Below, one piece after another: positions 23,331-35,500 of a DNA stretch of 64,000 nucleotides (position 1 is the stretch's first letter; each line of letters opens with the position of its first letter). The DNA lies in contig NC_092706.1 in assembly GCF_964275005.1 (NCBI RefSeq), positions 22,909,187 to 22,973,186 on the forward strand, written 5' to 3'. Origin of the DNA: Diadema setosum (taxonomy: Eukaryota > Echinodermata > Echinoidea > Diadematoida > Diadematidae). Below the pieces are notes generated by a model, which saw only the letters and a list, made by a program, of their open reading frames with translations, was not told the origin of the DNA and searched no databases. The position numbers were made by a program, and so were the translations under genes.

Positions 23331-24385
23331 CATTCATTAACATTTATGTGAGTAAAGAAATACGTAACCAATCACGTGTACTATTACATCTAATTAGGAA
23401 ATACAATCATAAACATATTCCTAAAAAAGAGTCAGGAGACTGGCTCAACAAATGTGATAATATCAATAAGCAAACTTGGAACATCAACATGCTGAAACAT
23501 GTAAAATTCAGATTCTAGTGTATGAAATCTATATGTGAATGTCTTATTATAGTCAACTAGTATTGATAAGATATTAACATGAAATCATCAAGCTCGTCTA
23601 CCTGGTTTTAAAGGACCATTAACAAAGCTGTTGTAAGTAAAAGATGAAGTGGATCTGTAATTGACGTTGTCAAAGTAATAAATGTCATTACTGCAGACAC
23701 ATAACACTAAGATTTCATGTTCTAGACTGACCTTGTAAGAAAATAGCAACACAGCATTCAGAGGAAATATTCATTTCAACTCCCAAAAGACAGGTCAGTT
23801 CAACTGTCACACAGACAGAAAGACAGACGAAAGGACAGACAGAAGGACAACCTGAAAATATATAATGCCTCAGGTGACACTTTATGGCGTATCTGAGGCA
23901 TAAGAACTTCCTGAGAAAATTATTGTCAGTCAGTACAACCATATGAGTAGGCCTACAGTTTCATGAAGATAAACCTTTAGCCATTTCTGAAATATGGTGA
24001 GAATTCAGTTCTACTCTTTTCTATGATTAACCCCATGATTTTAAATGCGTGTAGGCCATATTCTTTTTGTTAACTGTAGTACTAGCATACCTATCTATGC
24101 AATTCACATCAAACCTTTGATCTTGAGAGATTTAGCCCTAGACTAGTTGTTAGTCTCTGTAGCAGATACCATGGTCAGCCAACATAAAAGCCTGTTTGTT
24201 GTTGTTGTTGTTTTTGTTTTCTCTAAACTTGCAATTAAGTGTTATGGGATGGACAAATAAACAACCTGAAAGCATGCAGTACCTCTTCACTTTTACATGA
24301 TGGGCACAAGAAAAGAATATATTAGTACATGTTCTTGTTCACAGAATATTTGAAATAAAGAAGAATGCTAGTCCTGTTTAATTAC

Positions 24386-24506
24386 CAGCATTACAAAGGC
24401 ACCACACGAACTTCCATCCTTCTGCAGTGCAGACGTCAGGGACTCATCATGGCTCTACTCACCTTGGAGCTCCCCTGTTTCTTGGGCCCTCTGTGCCATG
24501 GAGTGC
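24386..24506 (-). CDS. Ulp1-PHD gene, catalytic cysteine exon
   Basis: Bordered by TGGTAAAG before it and a GTAATT donor after it. One base then 40 codons: HSMAQRAQETGELQGE, stop TAG (24456), SHDESLTSALQKDGSSCGAF, VML. The Gln-x5-Cys-Gly arrangement is the Ulp1/SENP active site. The TAG stands where family members have a Trp, a one-base change from TGG, so this copy is inactivated. Confidence 0.75.
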
Positions 24507-24842
24507 CTTTACCAACATACAGAAACAGATAAAGGTAAAGGTAAAGGTTTACTGAAGAGCTACAGCCAAAATGCAAAAAAGGAGATAAGATTGAGGTGGT
24601 GGGGATGAGGGATTGACTCTCATTAGCTTCAAAATGAAGTCAACTTGTTGGCATTACTTAAGTAATTGGATCTATTAATAGATGACAACACTCTATTTGT
24701 AATTCATAAAAAAATATCAGCGTTGATCTAGACACACACATAGAACATCTTTCTTATGGACGAAAAAATGTATTTGATTTTTTTTTTTCCTGGCTTATGT
24801 TGAGGTTAACCAAATACCCTATTGGAGATCACAAGTATAATA

Positions 24843-25075
24843 TGTGACCCGCTACAACAAAAGGATCCGAAGGTCGGGGGAGGACAATCTTCTGAAAATG
24901 GCATGACATCATTCCCTTACTCTTCTACTCTAATGTCATATTTAGTACAACTCGTAAAAGTACTCAATTGCGGAGATGTCAGTGATTATATTAGCGCATG
25001 TCAAGTGGTTGAGGAAATCAGAGTTTCGAGAAAAACACCTTCAAAGTTTTCCTTCCGACGATAACATGATCAAGG
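24843..25075. repeat. Probable dispersed repeat beginning GTGACCCGCTACAAC
   Basis: The block from GTGACCCGCTACAACAAAAG to the end near 25075 reads like a common non-coding repeat with a sharp end; no partner copy lies in the window, so the call is tentative. The 25076-25597 interval shows nothing else. Confidence 0.3.
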
Positions 25076-25597
25076 GGTGGCGAGACAGTTTTCATTGCTT
25101 GACAATAGAAGGCACGCTCCCAGCATTAACAAACTCATGAACCTTAATTGAGAAAGTATCAAGTGACAATGCAATAAGAAATTTAAAACAAAGCCTTTTT
25201 TTGATATATTTTCTAGTGCATTTCAGGATTCGGTGTCATTTGCCACTCCTTCGCCATTCATTCCATTTTGTCCAAATTTGGTGACTTTTCCTCAAATCTT
25301 ATTACAGACATTTTGATATATGATTTAGCTATCTTTGCTATTGCTGGTTGCAATGGCAACTATAAACTGACAACCGTGTCAGTCAGACTTTGCATCTTTT
25401 TTTATGTTCCAGTTTCAATTAACAATATTACACTGTATGAAATTAGTGTTTCTTCGCTGAAACTTTCTGAAGAAGCCAAATGTGAAGTAATAATCTTTTT
25501 TAATGAAAATGTAATGCTGCCATGGTTATGCGTTATGATATCCTGACTACAAAACACTCTTGTGGTCTGTACTTCTACCTATGAAAGCAATTGAAAT

Positions 25598-25606
25598 TCG
25601 GGTCAA

Positions 25607-25659
<53 letters not shown>

Positions 25660-26142
25660 ATGAGGGAGTTAGGTCAATAAACATATTGTCCTTTGATTTG
25701 TAGAACTGTGAAAAAGAAATGTATGTACGTACATGACAATGTACTCACTATAACATATTCATTTAATGGTTCATTAAACACCACTGAAATGGAGGGAATA
25801 AAAGTGTGATATCAAAACATAACATATATGTCCATTGGCATTCTGTACATTATCTTTGAAGAGACAAGGGGGGTTTGTTCTTCTCCTATGATAGTAGTTG
25901 CACATGTCAAGTCTGGGGTCAATTGTTAAAAACCTGAGGGAATATAGGTCAATACACATAATAAATGTTCCTTTGATTTGCAGAACTGTGAGTGAAAAAT
26001 TGAATGTACATGTTTATATACTCACTGTAATAAATTCATTGAATGGCGTACTAAACACCATTGAAATTAATATTCTAAGAATAAAAGATCGATATCAAAA
26101 CATAACATATGTCTATTGGCATTCTGCACATTATCTTTGAAA
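25598..26142. repeat. Direct duplication with a 48-A expansion in one copy
   Basis: 25598-25855 and 25915-26142 are diverged direct copies, each from GGGTCAATTGT through AACATAACATAT to CACATTATCTTTGAA-type ends. Copy 1 contains a pure A tract of 48 (25611-25658) where copy 2 has only TTAAAAAC. In copy 2 (minus) a segment after TCACTCACAG at 25989 could encode FCKSKEHLLCVLTYIPS, a possible decayed His-bearing exon of the Ulp1 gene. Confidence 0.6.
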
Positions 26143-26149
26143 AGCTGAC

Positions 26150-26217
26150 CTGAACTTGTCCACGTATAGATGGTGTGATCAGATCCCGAAGGGAGTCAGG
26201 AACAGACATTTTCATTT
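26150..26217 (-). CDS. Ulp1-PHD gene, candidate middle exon
   Basis: Acceptor ATGTTCCAG, donor GTCAGC. Two bases complete the split codon left by 28223, then MKMSVPDSLRDLITPSIRG and QVQ, ending in phase 0. Phase compatibility with the preceding exon supports it; the residues match no motif I know. Confidence 0.55.
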
Positions 26218-27475
26218 CTGGAACATTTGCCACAAGAAGGATCTAGTGGCTCTGTCTAATGTTGATTGGCATAAATGCCCACTTGAACTTTGAAAGGGTC
26301 ACCTACAGGTAAATAAACCAATACTCTCATTTTAAAGTGAATGACAACTTTTCGTCATTCCTTACAATGTCTAGTATTTCAAGGAGGTATATGTGGTTTT
26401 TTTTCATACATCATTTCAACGATTTGAGGATCGATGTATGCGGGCATTTTATATTTTATGATTTTTTTTTTTCAAAGCGTGGAATTGGTTCTTTTGACAG
26501 ATTTCGATCTGCTCAAGCAGTTGATAAGCTTTATCTTCTCATACTTTTTTAATTGCCAACAATTCTTTGTTACTAGACTACACAAACCCACTCTTGCTAC
26601 TTTAACTTGCTTCATTAGAAAAGTTGCATTCACTTGCTGTTCCTAAACTTTACATAAGTTTACGTTCAAAATTAAACTCTTGATGATTAGCTTCTAGTTA
26701 AGTGCCGTGTGAGGTGCACTCAAAAGCTAGCAATCTTAAAGATTAGTTGATGATTAGAAACACATCATCAGTGAGTACACAGAATAATGTTAGTATTTTT
26801 TTATTATTACTATTAAGCACCTTTATCTAACAAATCATTGAACACAGCCAGAGGCTGAATTAAAATTGATTTTACAAAAATGAAGAAACAATATTTATAT
26901 GCAATATAACATGAATATAAAAATGTGAAATTACTACAGGCTCATACAAAACAAGAAAAAAAAACCAAACGCATACATAGTAGGGAAATAATGAAAGCTT
27001 GAGTTGACCTTTTGATTGGCCATTGACCCTTGACCTTTGACCATAACATTTTCGCAACAATCACTGCCAATCAGTATTTGCATATTCACTAAGTTCCATG
27101 AATGATGTATAGGCCTACCTTGAACCATTTTCGAGATATGAGGAAATATAAAATTTTCACGTTGTCACTCAACGCTTTACATTTGATTTTTGACCTTATT
27201 GCCCAAAATATTCTTTCTCTTTCTCTCGCTCTAAAAAAAAAAACCCCACAATATTATGAGTGCTGATACTCACTCATCTGAGTACAAACCCAAAGATTGT
27301 TACACAATATACACACCAGTGCCCAACATCACCTCACAACAATAATCAACGAACTTGTGAGTTTGCGTCTGGGTCAACCTCCAGCTGCGCTATTTTGCAT
27401 GGGTATATTAAAGGTTATGTGACAAGATTCTGCAAGTCCTGTACAAAAATTGAGCAGGATTCACTCTTAAAGGAC
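26218..27475. other. Intron-like core DNA
   Basis: No supported exon. Short T and A tracts and a TGACCTTTGACC-rich stretch at 27003-27045 typical of dispersed repeats. Confidence 0.4.
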
Positions 27476-28034
27476 AAGTACACCTTCATATACATAAGGA
27501 TTGAGAGAGTGCAGCAATATTAGTAGAACACATCAGTGAAAGTTTGGGGAAAATTGGACAATCCCTTCAAAAGTTACGAATATTTTAAGTATCTGCGCAG
27601 TCACTGCTGGAAGAGAAGACTACTACAGTGTATGATGTCACATGCGTACAACTACATAAGGAAAATAAAAAGAGAATTTCACAAAACTTTACTTTTTGAA
27701 TAAAGTGCACATTTCTTCGACTTGCTACTGACGTATGTTAAGGGTAATATTATTCCCCCTGCCTTCTGAAAGAGAGAAGTCCAGTGTTCTTTTGTTATGC
27801 GAGAAAAATGGAAATATGTTGAATTTTCTTTATTCTTTCTCTATATAGTTGTATTCATGTGACATCACAAGCTATAGTAGTCTTTTCATCCAGCCGTGAC
27901 TGAGCAGAAACTTAAAAAATTCATAACTTTTGAACAGATTGTCCGATTTTCCTCAAACTCTCACTGATGTGTTCTACTAATATTGCTGCATTCACTCAAC
28001 CCACATGTCTATGAAGGTGAACTTGTCCTTTAAG
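27476..28034. mobile_element. Fold-back MITE, family A copy 3
   Basis: Ends TTAAAGGACAAGTACACC and GGTGAACTTGTCCTTTAA, with the same internal inverted blocks as copies 1 and 2. Confidence 0.8.
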
Positions 28035-28222
28035 TTTCATCTTAAAGTTTTGTGCACATGTGAACATGCGTTGTGAGGTCAAGACTGGAGCTAATCATCA
28101 ACTGCTATACGTAAGTTTCATATTTAGCAACTGCGTATGAAAGTAACTAAAGTCTTTTGTGTTCGTAATAACACAACTGCTTTACAGTAGAAAAACATTG
28201 CCTGCAAAACTCGTGACCATAC

Positions 28223-28346
28223 CTTCTTGAACTGCCATTCCACGGACATTCCACTGTACAGCAACATACGAGGGTATGATGAACACATGTCCATAGTCCT
28301 GTACATTGATTTCATTTCGAAGAAGATGGAGGTACTCATTTATGAC
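28223..28346 (-). CDS. Ulp1-PHD gene, exon VINEYLHLL
   Basis: Acceptor TTTTGTTAG, donor GTATGG. 41 codons plus one base: VINEYLHLLRNEINVQDYGH, then VFIIPSYVAVQW and NVRGMAVQE. It continues HPNWLNGK from the exon at 30752-30895 in phase, giving the WLN..I..YL..L signature of the N-terminal part of the Ulp1 catalytic fold. Confidence 0.75.
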
Positions 28347-28517
28347 CTAACAAAATATAATCCAAGAAAGAAACAAAACCTTCCGGTTATCACTTTTAAA
28401 CAAAATCTTGTATTCACAAAATCAAGAAATTATTAAAAATGTATTACAAATTAAGGAGGAACTACAATCATCAGCACTCTGCCCCAGGGTACATAAAGAA
28501 CAAAGTAAAAAAGTCAC

Positions 28518-28610
28518 CTATTGAAAGTAAAATGGATGGCACTGGTTCATATACCACTTTCCTATCTGCTTCTGAGGCTTTGGTTGTCAACATTCCCATG
28601 TACTTATCTA
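28518..28610 (-). CDS. Candidate coding segment Q, unidentified
   Basis: Two bases, then 30 codons beginning DKYMGMLTTKASEADRKVVY and ending near SILLSI, plus one base, with a GTGACT donor. The acceptor (ACAAAAAG) is weak. Its phase fits segment P at 28902-29042. It lies within the intron between WLNGK and VINEY, so it may be a separate or alternative unit. Confidence 0.35.
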
Positions 28611-28901
28611 CTTTTTGTTTTGCAGTAAAATAATGCACAAAAAATGGAGAATTCCTTAATTAAACTGTCCAGCAAATAGCTCAATATTTCCTTCATTTTT
28701 AAGACCTTGAGATCTAATCTGGTGGGAACATTCATTTGTATACTTTGTTTTGTAATGTCATCTTCTCAAGGGAATGTGTAATGCTATGGCATGGCACACA
28801 CAGAAGCAAAAAAGAAATACATTGTATGTATATATCAATATACATAATTATACGCCCACATATATATCTACATATATATATATATAGAGAGAGAGAGATA
28901 C

Positions 28902-29042
28902 GCGGGGAAGGCATCACCAAATTGCACTCCTGTGGGCTTGTTCTCACAGTCCCATTTTTGTGACTGTCATCACCATCATTCCAACATAGGGAGATTTCAA
29001 CAATTGGTGTGTAATTCGGATCTGACCTCGGCAGCTTTTTTT
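28902..29042 (-). CDS. Candidate coding segment P, unidentified
   Basis: Acceptor TTGGTTACAG, then an open segment KKLPRSDPNYTPIVEISLCW, NDGDDSHKNGTVRTSPQE, CNLVMPSP, ending one base into a codon at a GTATCT donor. Composition is protein-like and the end phase fits segment Q. I recognise no domain. Confidence 0.35.
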
Positions 29043-29689
29043 CTGTAACCAAAGTTACATATTCACCAGATCTATCAAAGTGTCACAAGATATTTCAGAC
29101 TTCGAAGACTATTCTCTCGGACTGACTGATGATGAGCAGCAGACTATAATCATCATTTTCAGAAAATGTTCTTCCCCTATATACATAGCTTTACGTTGGT
29201 CTGTATACTCGGCGAGATCTAAAATTCAGCTCCCCTTCTCACACTTAAAAAGCTAGCCTCCACAGCTAAGGACAAAGGACCCTCAAATACAATGTCTTCC
29301 ACAATTTCCCAAGTTAAACGTAGACCTAATTAAAAGTTCATTCAAGGTGGCCAACTTAATTCCCTAATAAAACAGCTATTACGTTTCTTGGCTGTTATTT
29401 TATTGTATTTTGCACAACTGCAGGATATTATGCAGCTCGGGTTCATCATTTAGCTGTACTCTCAAGTCGGGTATCATTGTACTAAGACTGTTTAGGACGG
29501 CTATATATCCACTTAAATTTGTACTTGCCTATCGTACCCTTCCATATCAGATAAAACACGTGCCGCTGTCCATTCGTTTACTGCATAGCTGCTGTAAACA
29601 TGATATTCATAAGATGAGCGGACGTGGGGAAAAACCTAGATTGGCGATCGCCTATTTTTGAAGTTACAAGTAGAAATGAAATGGGTGGT

Positions 29690-30160
29690 TCTTATTATGG
29701 TCCATCAAACCAAGTTTTGGTGATAAAAAAAAAAAAGTGGGAGCAAATAAAGACAAAAAAAAAAAAAATCTTCTTTCTCCCATAACGTGGGAAAAGAAAT
29801 ATTAAAGAAAAATTACGAGGCCCTGAGACCCATGGATTCCCACGGGTGATTACTTATTAAACCTAATGACTATGATCCCCCTCCCAAAATAACAATAATA
29901 ATTATAATAACAATATAACAATAGGGGCCTAAAGAAGAATAATATGATAATAATAATGATGATGTAAAGTCTGAAGCAGATAAACGGATGATTCTATGAT
30001 CTATCAAACCAAGTTTTGGTGATTGAAAACAAAAAGGAGGAAGCAATTGAAGACGAAAATATAATATTTTTCTCCCATAACGGCGGAAAACAAATAGGAA
30101 TGAAGAAAAATGTTAGGCCTTGACACCAGCCGTGGATTCCCTCGGGTGCCTGCATGGATG
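29690..30160. repeat. Direct repeat of ~170 bp
   Basis: CCATCAAACCAAGTTTTGGTGAT through GTGGATTCCC.CGGGTG at 29699-29850 recurs, diverged, at 30000-30150, with the last part again at 30515-30552. Non-coding. Confidence 0.65.
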
Positions 30161-30298
30161 CAAGAGCAGGGGGTATAGGAATATGTTATATTAATATCAA
30201 AGTCATAGTGTCAATATTATCTCCCCGTTTTGACGGGAAGAATCTGTGGGCAGAACTTTCGGAGAATCTAAGCGCTTTTGGTAATGTTTCTCTGAATG

Positions 30299-30332
30299 TT
30301 TGTTTTTGTTTGTTTGTTTGTTTGTTTGTTTG
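30299..30332. repeat. (GTTT)n microsatellite
   Basis: About seven TTTG units. Confidence 0.85.
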
Positions 30333-30559
30333 CTTGTTTTTTCTGCGGGGGAGAAAATGTGTGTGTGTGTTTGGGGGTCGGACGGTGGTCATGGGTAGAA
30401 GAGAGCACAAGTAACGAAAGAATGAGAAAACTTTTCTCTTTATTTCATGTTCTTTATCATCATTCTTTATCTATATAATTCTTTATTTTATGTGCAAAAT
30501 CGTATATATGAGAAAAAATGAAACCCCTCAGACCCGTGGATTCCCACGGGTGCTGCTAG

Positions 30560-30577
30560 TATATATCTATCTATCTA

Positions 30578-30635
<58 letters not shown>

Positions 30636-30668
30636 GATATATATATATATATATAGATAGATAGATAA
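30560..30668. repeat. (TATC)n(TA)n microsatellite
   Basis: TATC units, then a long TA run, then ATAG units, an imperfect palindrome in an intron of the Ulp1 gene. Confidence 0.9.
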
Positions 30669-30751
30669 AATACTCAGTACTACACTCACCTCACACATTC
30701 ACATCAACACACATTGCATTCATACATATAACAATGCATGCTGGCACATAC

Positions 30752-30895
30752 CTTACCGTTCAACCAATTGGGATGTATGAGGGTTTCAAAGTCCCGGTAT
30801 TCCAATACATCACCACACGTGGTACCGAGCTTTCTTATGCATGGGCAAGGTGACATTCTCCACATTAATCTCTTGGAGAAGTTTTCTGATGGCAC
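30752..30895 (-). CDS. Ulp1-PHD gene, exon ending HPNWLNGK
   Basis: Acceptor CGTTGCAG, donor GTATGT, 144 bp. The last part in phase 0 reads LEYRDFETLIHPNWLNGK, matching the region just before the first Ulp1 helix. The same frame is open throughout, but the first two thirds read more like protein in another frame (AIRKLLQEINVENVTLPMHK), so a frameshift near 30825 is possible. Confidence 0.7.
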
Positions 30896-30913
30896 CTGCA
30901 ACGATTGATCCAA

Positions 30914-31127
30914 GCAGGGTGAGTATAAAAACTATATTATGTGTTAAAGCTGTGAACCTGATATTTCATACTTGATGCTGTATAAATCTTACTTATACAT
31001 CTTCACGAAGTAATACTGGAATAAACTACAAATGTATCATGAGGGGTGTCGACCATAGTGATGCACTCTTTTTTTTTTTTACAAAGGCAAATGCCAAAAT
31101 GTGTCTCGCCCTTAAGCGTAGAAGAAA
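30914..31127. other. Intron-like core DNA
   Basis: T tract at 31070-31080; nothing recognisable. Confidence 0.35.
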
Positions 31128-31480
31128 CTAGAATTATCACTGAAGGTGATTAATACCCCGCCCCTAGTGTTGCTTTATAGTATGTGATGTCATGAGGGCA
31201 TTGACGTTAATACCAAGTTTGTGCACTTGTCGAATTGGAAACAGAATAATTTTAGTTTACTGTACAATTACAGAGTTGACAATGAGTTCCACAAGGTTTG
31301 GGTAAAAAGTGAGGTACCATGGCAATGCATTGTCTGATACAAACACAAGGGACATTTTGCGTAACTACACTTAAAGACCATCATACACACCAAATTTCAC
31401 CTTCATAGATTAAATGGTTCAATTTGATACAAAAATGAGTGGTTACCATGGCAACACATTTTTCTTATATTAACACATTG
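31128..31480 (+). mobile_element. Truncated TACCCCCGCC-type element
   Basis: Starts AAACTAGAATTATCACTGAA with ATACCCCGCCCCTAGTG, as at 2338, and keeps one or two internal GGTTACCATGGCAACAC units. A bare 5' end of the same family is at 31908-31990. Confidence 0.65.
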
Positions 31481-31489
31481 GTGTCTTGC

Positions 31490-31593
31490 ATAACCTTTAA
31501 CAAAAAAACCCAGGTTCCTGATTGGTTGTTGCTATGGGAAGTTGCCATTTCAGCAATAGTTGCCATCCTAACATCTTTTATTAAATGGGGCCC
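31490..31593. mobile_element. Half of a GGGCCC palindromic MITE
   Basis: ATTGGTTGTTGCTATGGGAA, GTTGCCAT and the terminal TAAATGGGGCCC match one arm of the palindromes at 8919 and 51385; the other arm is missing. It abuts the donor of the exon at 31598. Confidence 0.5.
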
Positions 31594-31597
31594 ATAC

Positions 31598-31704
31598 AGG
31601 TGTCACAAGTTGATTTTCATACAGTGGCAGACTTGCAATCCAAGTGTTGGCCTGAAATATCCTAAATATGTTCAGGTAGACAATTGCATCTTCTATTTCC
31701 CACA
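31598..31704 (-). CDS. Ulp1-PHD gene, candidate upstream exon 2
   Basis: Acceptor TTGGCTTTCAG, donor GTATGG. Two bases plus 35 codons: WEIEDAIVYLNIFRIFQANT, WIASLPLYENQLVTP, ending in phase 0. Split codon is phase-compatible with the exon before it. No domain recognised. Confidence 0.5.
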
Positions 31705-31734
31705 CTGAAAGCCAAACAACAAGACTTTCAGCAG

Positions 31735-31795
31735 CAGCAACAACAACAACAACAAACAGCAACAACGCCACCACCACCAACAACAACAATAACAA
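31735..31795. repeat. (CAA)n-rich microsatellite
   Basis: Imperfect CAA/CAG/CCA triplets in the short intron between two candidate exons. Confidence 0.85.
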
Positions 31796-31797
31796 AC

Positions 31798-31885
31798 CTT
31801 GTGTAGGTCTCTGTCTTGGTATTTCCGGGGGTGCACTCTTGTCGATATTCGCAGAGGTTTCTTTTGGGTAAAAATGGAAGAAGAA
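31798..31885 (-). CDS. Ulp1-PHD gene, candidate upstream exon 1
   Basis: Donor GTTTGT after position 31798. In the frame that fits the next exon it reads TSANIDKSAPPEIPRQRPTQ, a proline-rich stretch. The upstream border is uncertain and no start codon is fixed. Confidence 0.4.
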
Positions 31886-32569
31886 TTCATGATAAGCACA
31901 AACTAGAATTATCACTGAATGTGATTAATACCCCCGCCCCTAGTGTTGCTCTATAGTATGTGAAGTTATGAGGGCAATGACGATAATACCAAGTCTAACA
32001 ACTAGAACAATCTGAGTATCTCTGTTAAAATCTAAATTAGATCTAAACTTGTCATTATAAAATACATTTTTTTTTTGTTACAAAATACAAGGCCACGAAA
32101 GTATTATCAAAGAAGTATTTATCACTTGCACCATTCAGATATTAATATTTGATTACCAAATCTGATGTTACAAAAGGAAAAACAAAGAATTTTTTTACGG
32201 GAGGGCCTATACATCTCCATAGTTTACAACACGCACGTTACTAACCACTGCAACAACCAACACATGCAATCTACAATATCAAGATTTGTTTTTCCTTTCG
32301 AGGACCATCAGACTAATGCCAAAACTTCCATTTCCTTATATTTATTCTTCTTCCTCGATTAGCACTTTCTTTGTCTGCACATGGTTACATCAACTGAGTA
32401 AAACAATAAAACAAACAAACAAGCATGTGGAGTTTTCCATGCTTGCGTCCACATAATATTAAAATGGCTGTGTAAGGAAAATGATAGCAAAAACGCACAA
32501 GGACCTGAATTTCTTAATATTTTTCAACTTTATCACTGCAATATTGTGACATATTTTTAGTTATCTGCT
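31886..32569. other. Inner edge of right arm, no gene seen
   Basis: 5' fragment of the TACCCCCGCC-type element at 31908-31990, T tract near 32070, then unique-looking DNA up to the satellite. Confidence 0.4.
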
Positions 32570-35500
32570 TAACAACGCATAGTCAATAGAAGAGCAGTTA
32601 ATACTAAGATGTTGTCATTTTCAAGCGTCGAATCACATCAAAAGACATGAGTTTCGGCTCCAAGGGCTTTGTTTGTCACTCTACTAAAAATAACTAATGT
32701 TAAAAATACAAGTTCATCGGTAAATTCACAAATATGACCAAACCGCACTCTACTGTCGCCTCACCACACTCTACTGTCGCCTCGTTTTATGTGTATAACG
32801 CATAGGCATTAGAAGAGCACGTAATACTATAGATGTTGTCATTTTTAACGGTCGAATCGCATCAAAAGACATGGGTTTCGGCTCCAGGGGCTTTGTTTGT
32901 CACTCTACTAAAAATAATTTAAGTTAAAAATTGAAGTTCATTGGTAAATTCACCAATATGACCAAACCGCACTCTACTGTCGCCTCACCACACTCTACTG
33001 TCGCCTCGTTTTATGTGTATAACGCATAGGCATTAGAAGAGCATTTGATACTAAGATGTTGTCACTTTTAACGGTCGAATCGCTTCAAAAGACATGAGTT
33101 TCGGCTCCAGGGGCTTTATTTGTCACTCTACTAAAAATAATTTAAGTTAAAAATGCAAGTTCATCGGTAAATTCACCAATATGACCAAACCGCACTCTAC
33201 TGTCGCCTCACCACACTCTACTGTCGCCTCGTTTTATGTGTATAACGCATAGGCATTAGAAGAGCATTTAATACTAAGATGTTGTCACTTTTAACGGTCG
33301 AATCGCTCCAAAAGACATGAGTTTCGGCTCCAGTGGCTTCATTTGTCACTCTGCTAAAAATAATTAATGTTAAAAATTGAGGTTCATCGGTAAATTCACC
33401 AATATGACCAAACCGCACTCTACTGTCGCCTCACCACACTCTACTGTCGCCTCGTTTTATGTGTATAACGCATAGGCATTAGAAGAGCATGTAATACTAT
33501 AGATGTTGTCATTTTTAACTGTCGAATCGCATCAAAAGACATGAGTTTTGGCTCCAGGGGCTCTGTTTGTCACTCTACTAAAAATAATTTAAGTTGAAAA
33601 TTCAATTTCATCGGTAAATTCACCAATATGACCAAACCGCACTCTACTGTCGCCTCGTTTTATGTGTATAACGCATAGGTATAGAAGAGCATTTGATACT
33701 AAGATGTTGTCACTTTTAACGGTCGAATCGCTTCAAAAGACATGAGTTTCGGCTCCAGGGGCTTTATTTGTCACTCTACTAAAAATAATTTAAGTTAAAA
33801 ATGCAAGTTCATCGGTAAATTCACCAATTTGACCAAACCGCACTCTACTGTCGCCTCACCACACTCTACTGTCGCCTCGTTTTATGTGTATAACGCATAG
33901 GCATTAGAAGAGCATTTGATACTAAGATGTTGTCACTTTTAACAGTCGAATCGCTTCAAAAGACATGAGTTTCGGCTCCAGGGGCTTTATTTGTCACTCT
34001 ACTAAAAATAATCAATGTTAAAAATGCAAGTTCATCGGTAAATTCACCAATATGACCAAACCGCACTCTACTGTCGCCTCACCACACTCTACTGTCGCCG
34101 CGTTTTATGTGTATAACGCATATAGGCATTAGAAGAGCACGTAATACTCAGATATTGTCGTTTTCAAGCGTCGAATCGCATCAAAAGACATGAGTTTCGG
34201 CTCCAGGGGCTCTGTTTGTCACTCTACTAAAAAATAATTTAAGTTAAAAATTCAAGTTCATCGGTAAATTCACCAATATGACCAAACCGCACTCTACTGT
34301 CGCCTCACCACACTCTACTGTCGCCTCGTTTTATGTGTATAACGCATAGGCATTAGAAGAGCATGTAATACTATATTATAGATGTTGTCATTTTTAACTG
34401 TCGAATCGCATCAAAAGACATGTGTTTTGGCTCCAGGGGCTCTGTTTGTCACTCTACTAAAAATAATTTAAGTTGAAAATTCAATTTCATCGGTAAATTC
34501 ACCAATATGACCAAACCGCACTCTACTGTCGCCTCGTTTTATGTGTATAACGCATAGGTATAGAAGAGCATTTGATGCTAAGTTGTTGTCACTTTTAACG
34601 GTCGAATCGCTTCAAAAGACATGAGTTTCGGCTCCAGGGGCTTTATTTGTCACTCTACTAAAAATAATTTAAGTTAAAAATGCAAGTTCATCGGTAAATT
34701 CACCAATATGACCAAACCGCACTCTACTGTCGCCTCACCACACTCTATACTGTCGCCTCGTTTTATGTGTATAACGCATAGGCATTAGAAGAGCATTTAA
34801 TACTAAGATGTTGTCACTTTTAACGGTCGAATCGCTCCAAAAGACATGAGTTTCGGCTCCAGTGGCTTTATTTGTCACTCTGCTAAAAATAATTAATGTT
34901 AGAAATTGAGGTTCATCGGTAAATTCACCAATATGACCAAACCGCACTCTACTGTCGCCTCACCACACTCTACTGTCGCCTCGTTTTATGTGTATAACGC
35001 ATAGGTATTAGAAGAGCATTTGATACTAAGATGTTGTCGTTTTCAAGCGTCGAATCGCATCAAAAGACATGAATGTCGGCTCCAGGGGCTCTGTTTGTCA
35101 CTCTACTAAAAATAATTTAAGTTAAAAATTGAAGTTCATCGGTAAATTCACCAATATGACCAAACCGCACTCTACTGTCGCCTCACCACACTCTACTGTC
35201 GCCTCGTTTCATGTGTATAACGCATAGGCATTAGAAGAGCATGTAATACTATAGATGTTGTCATTTTTAACGGTCGAATCGCATCAAAAGACATGAGTTT
35301 CGGCTCCAGGGGCTTTGTTTGTCACTCTACTAAAATAATTTAAGTTAAAAATTCAAGTTTATCGGTAAATTCACCAATATGACCAAACCGCACTCTACTG
35401 TCGCCTCACCACACTCTACTGTCGCCTCGTTTCATGTGTATAACGAATAGGCATTAGAAGAGCATGTAATACTATAGATGTTGTCATTTTAACGGTCGAA

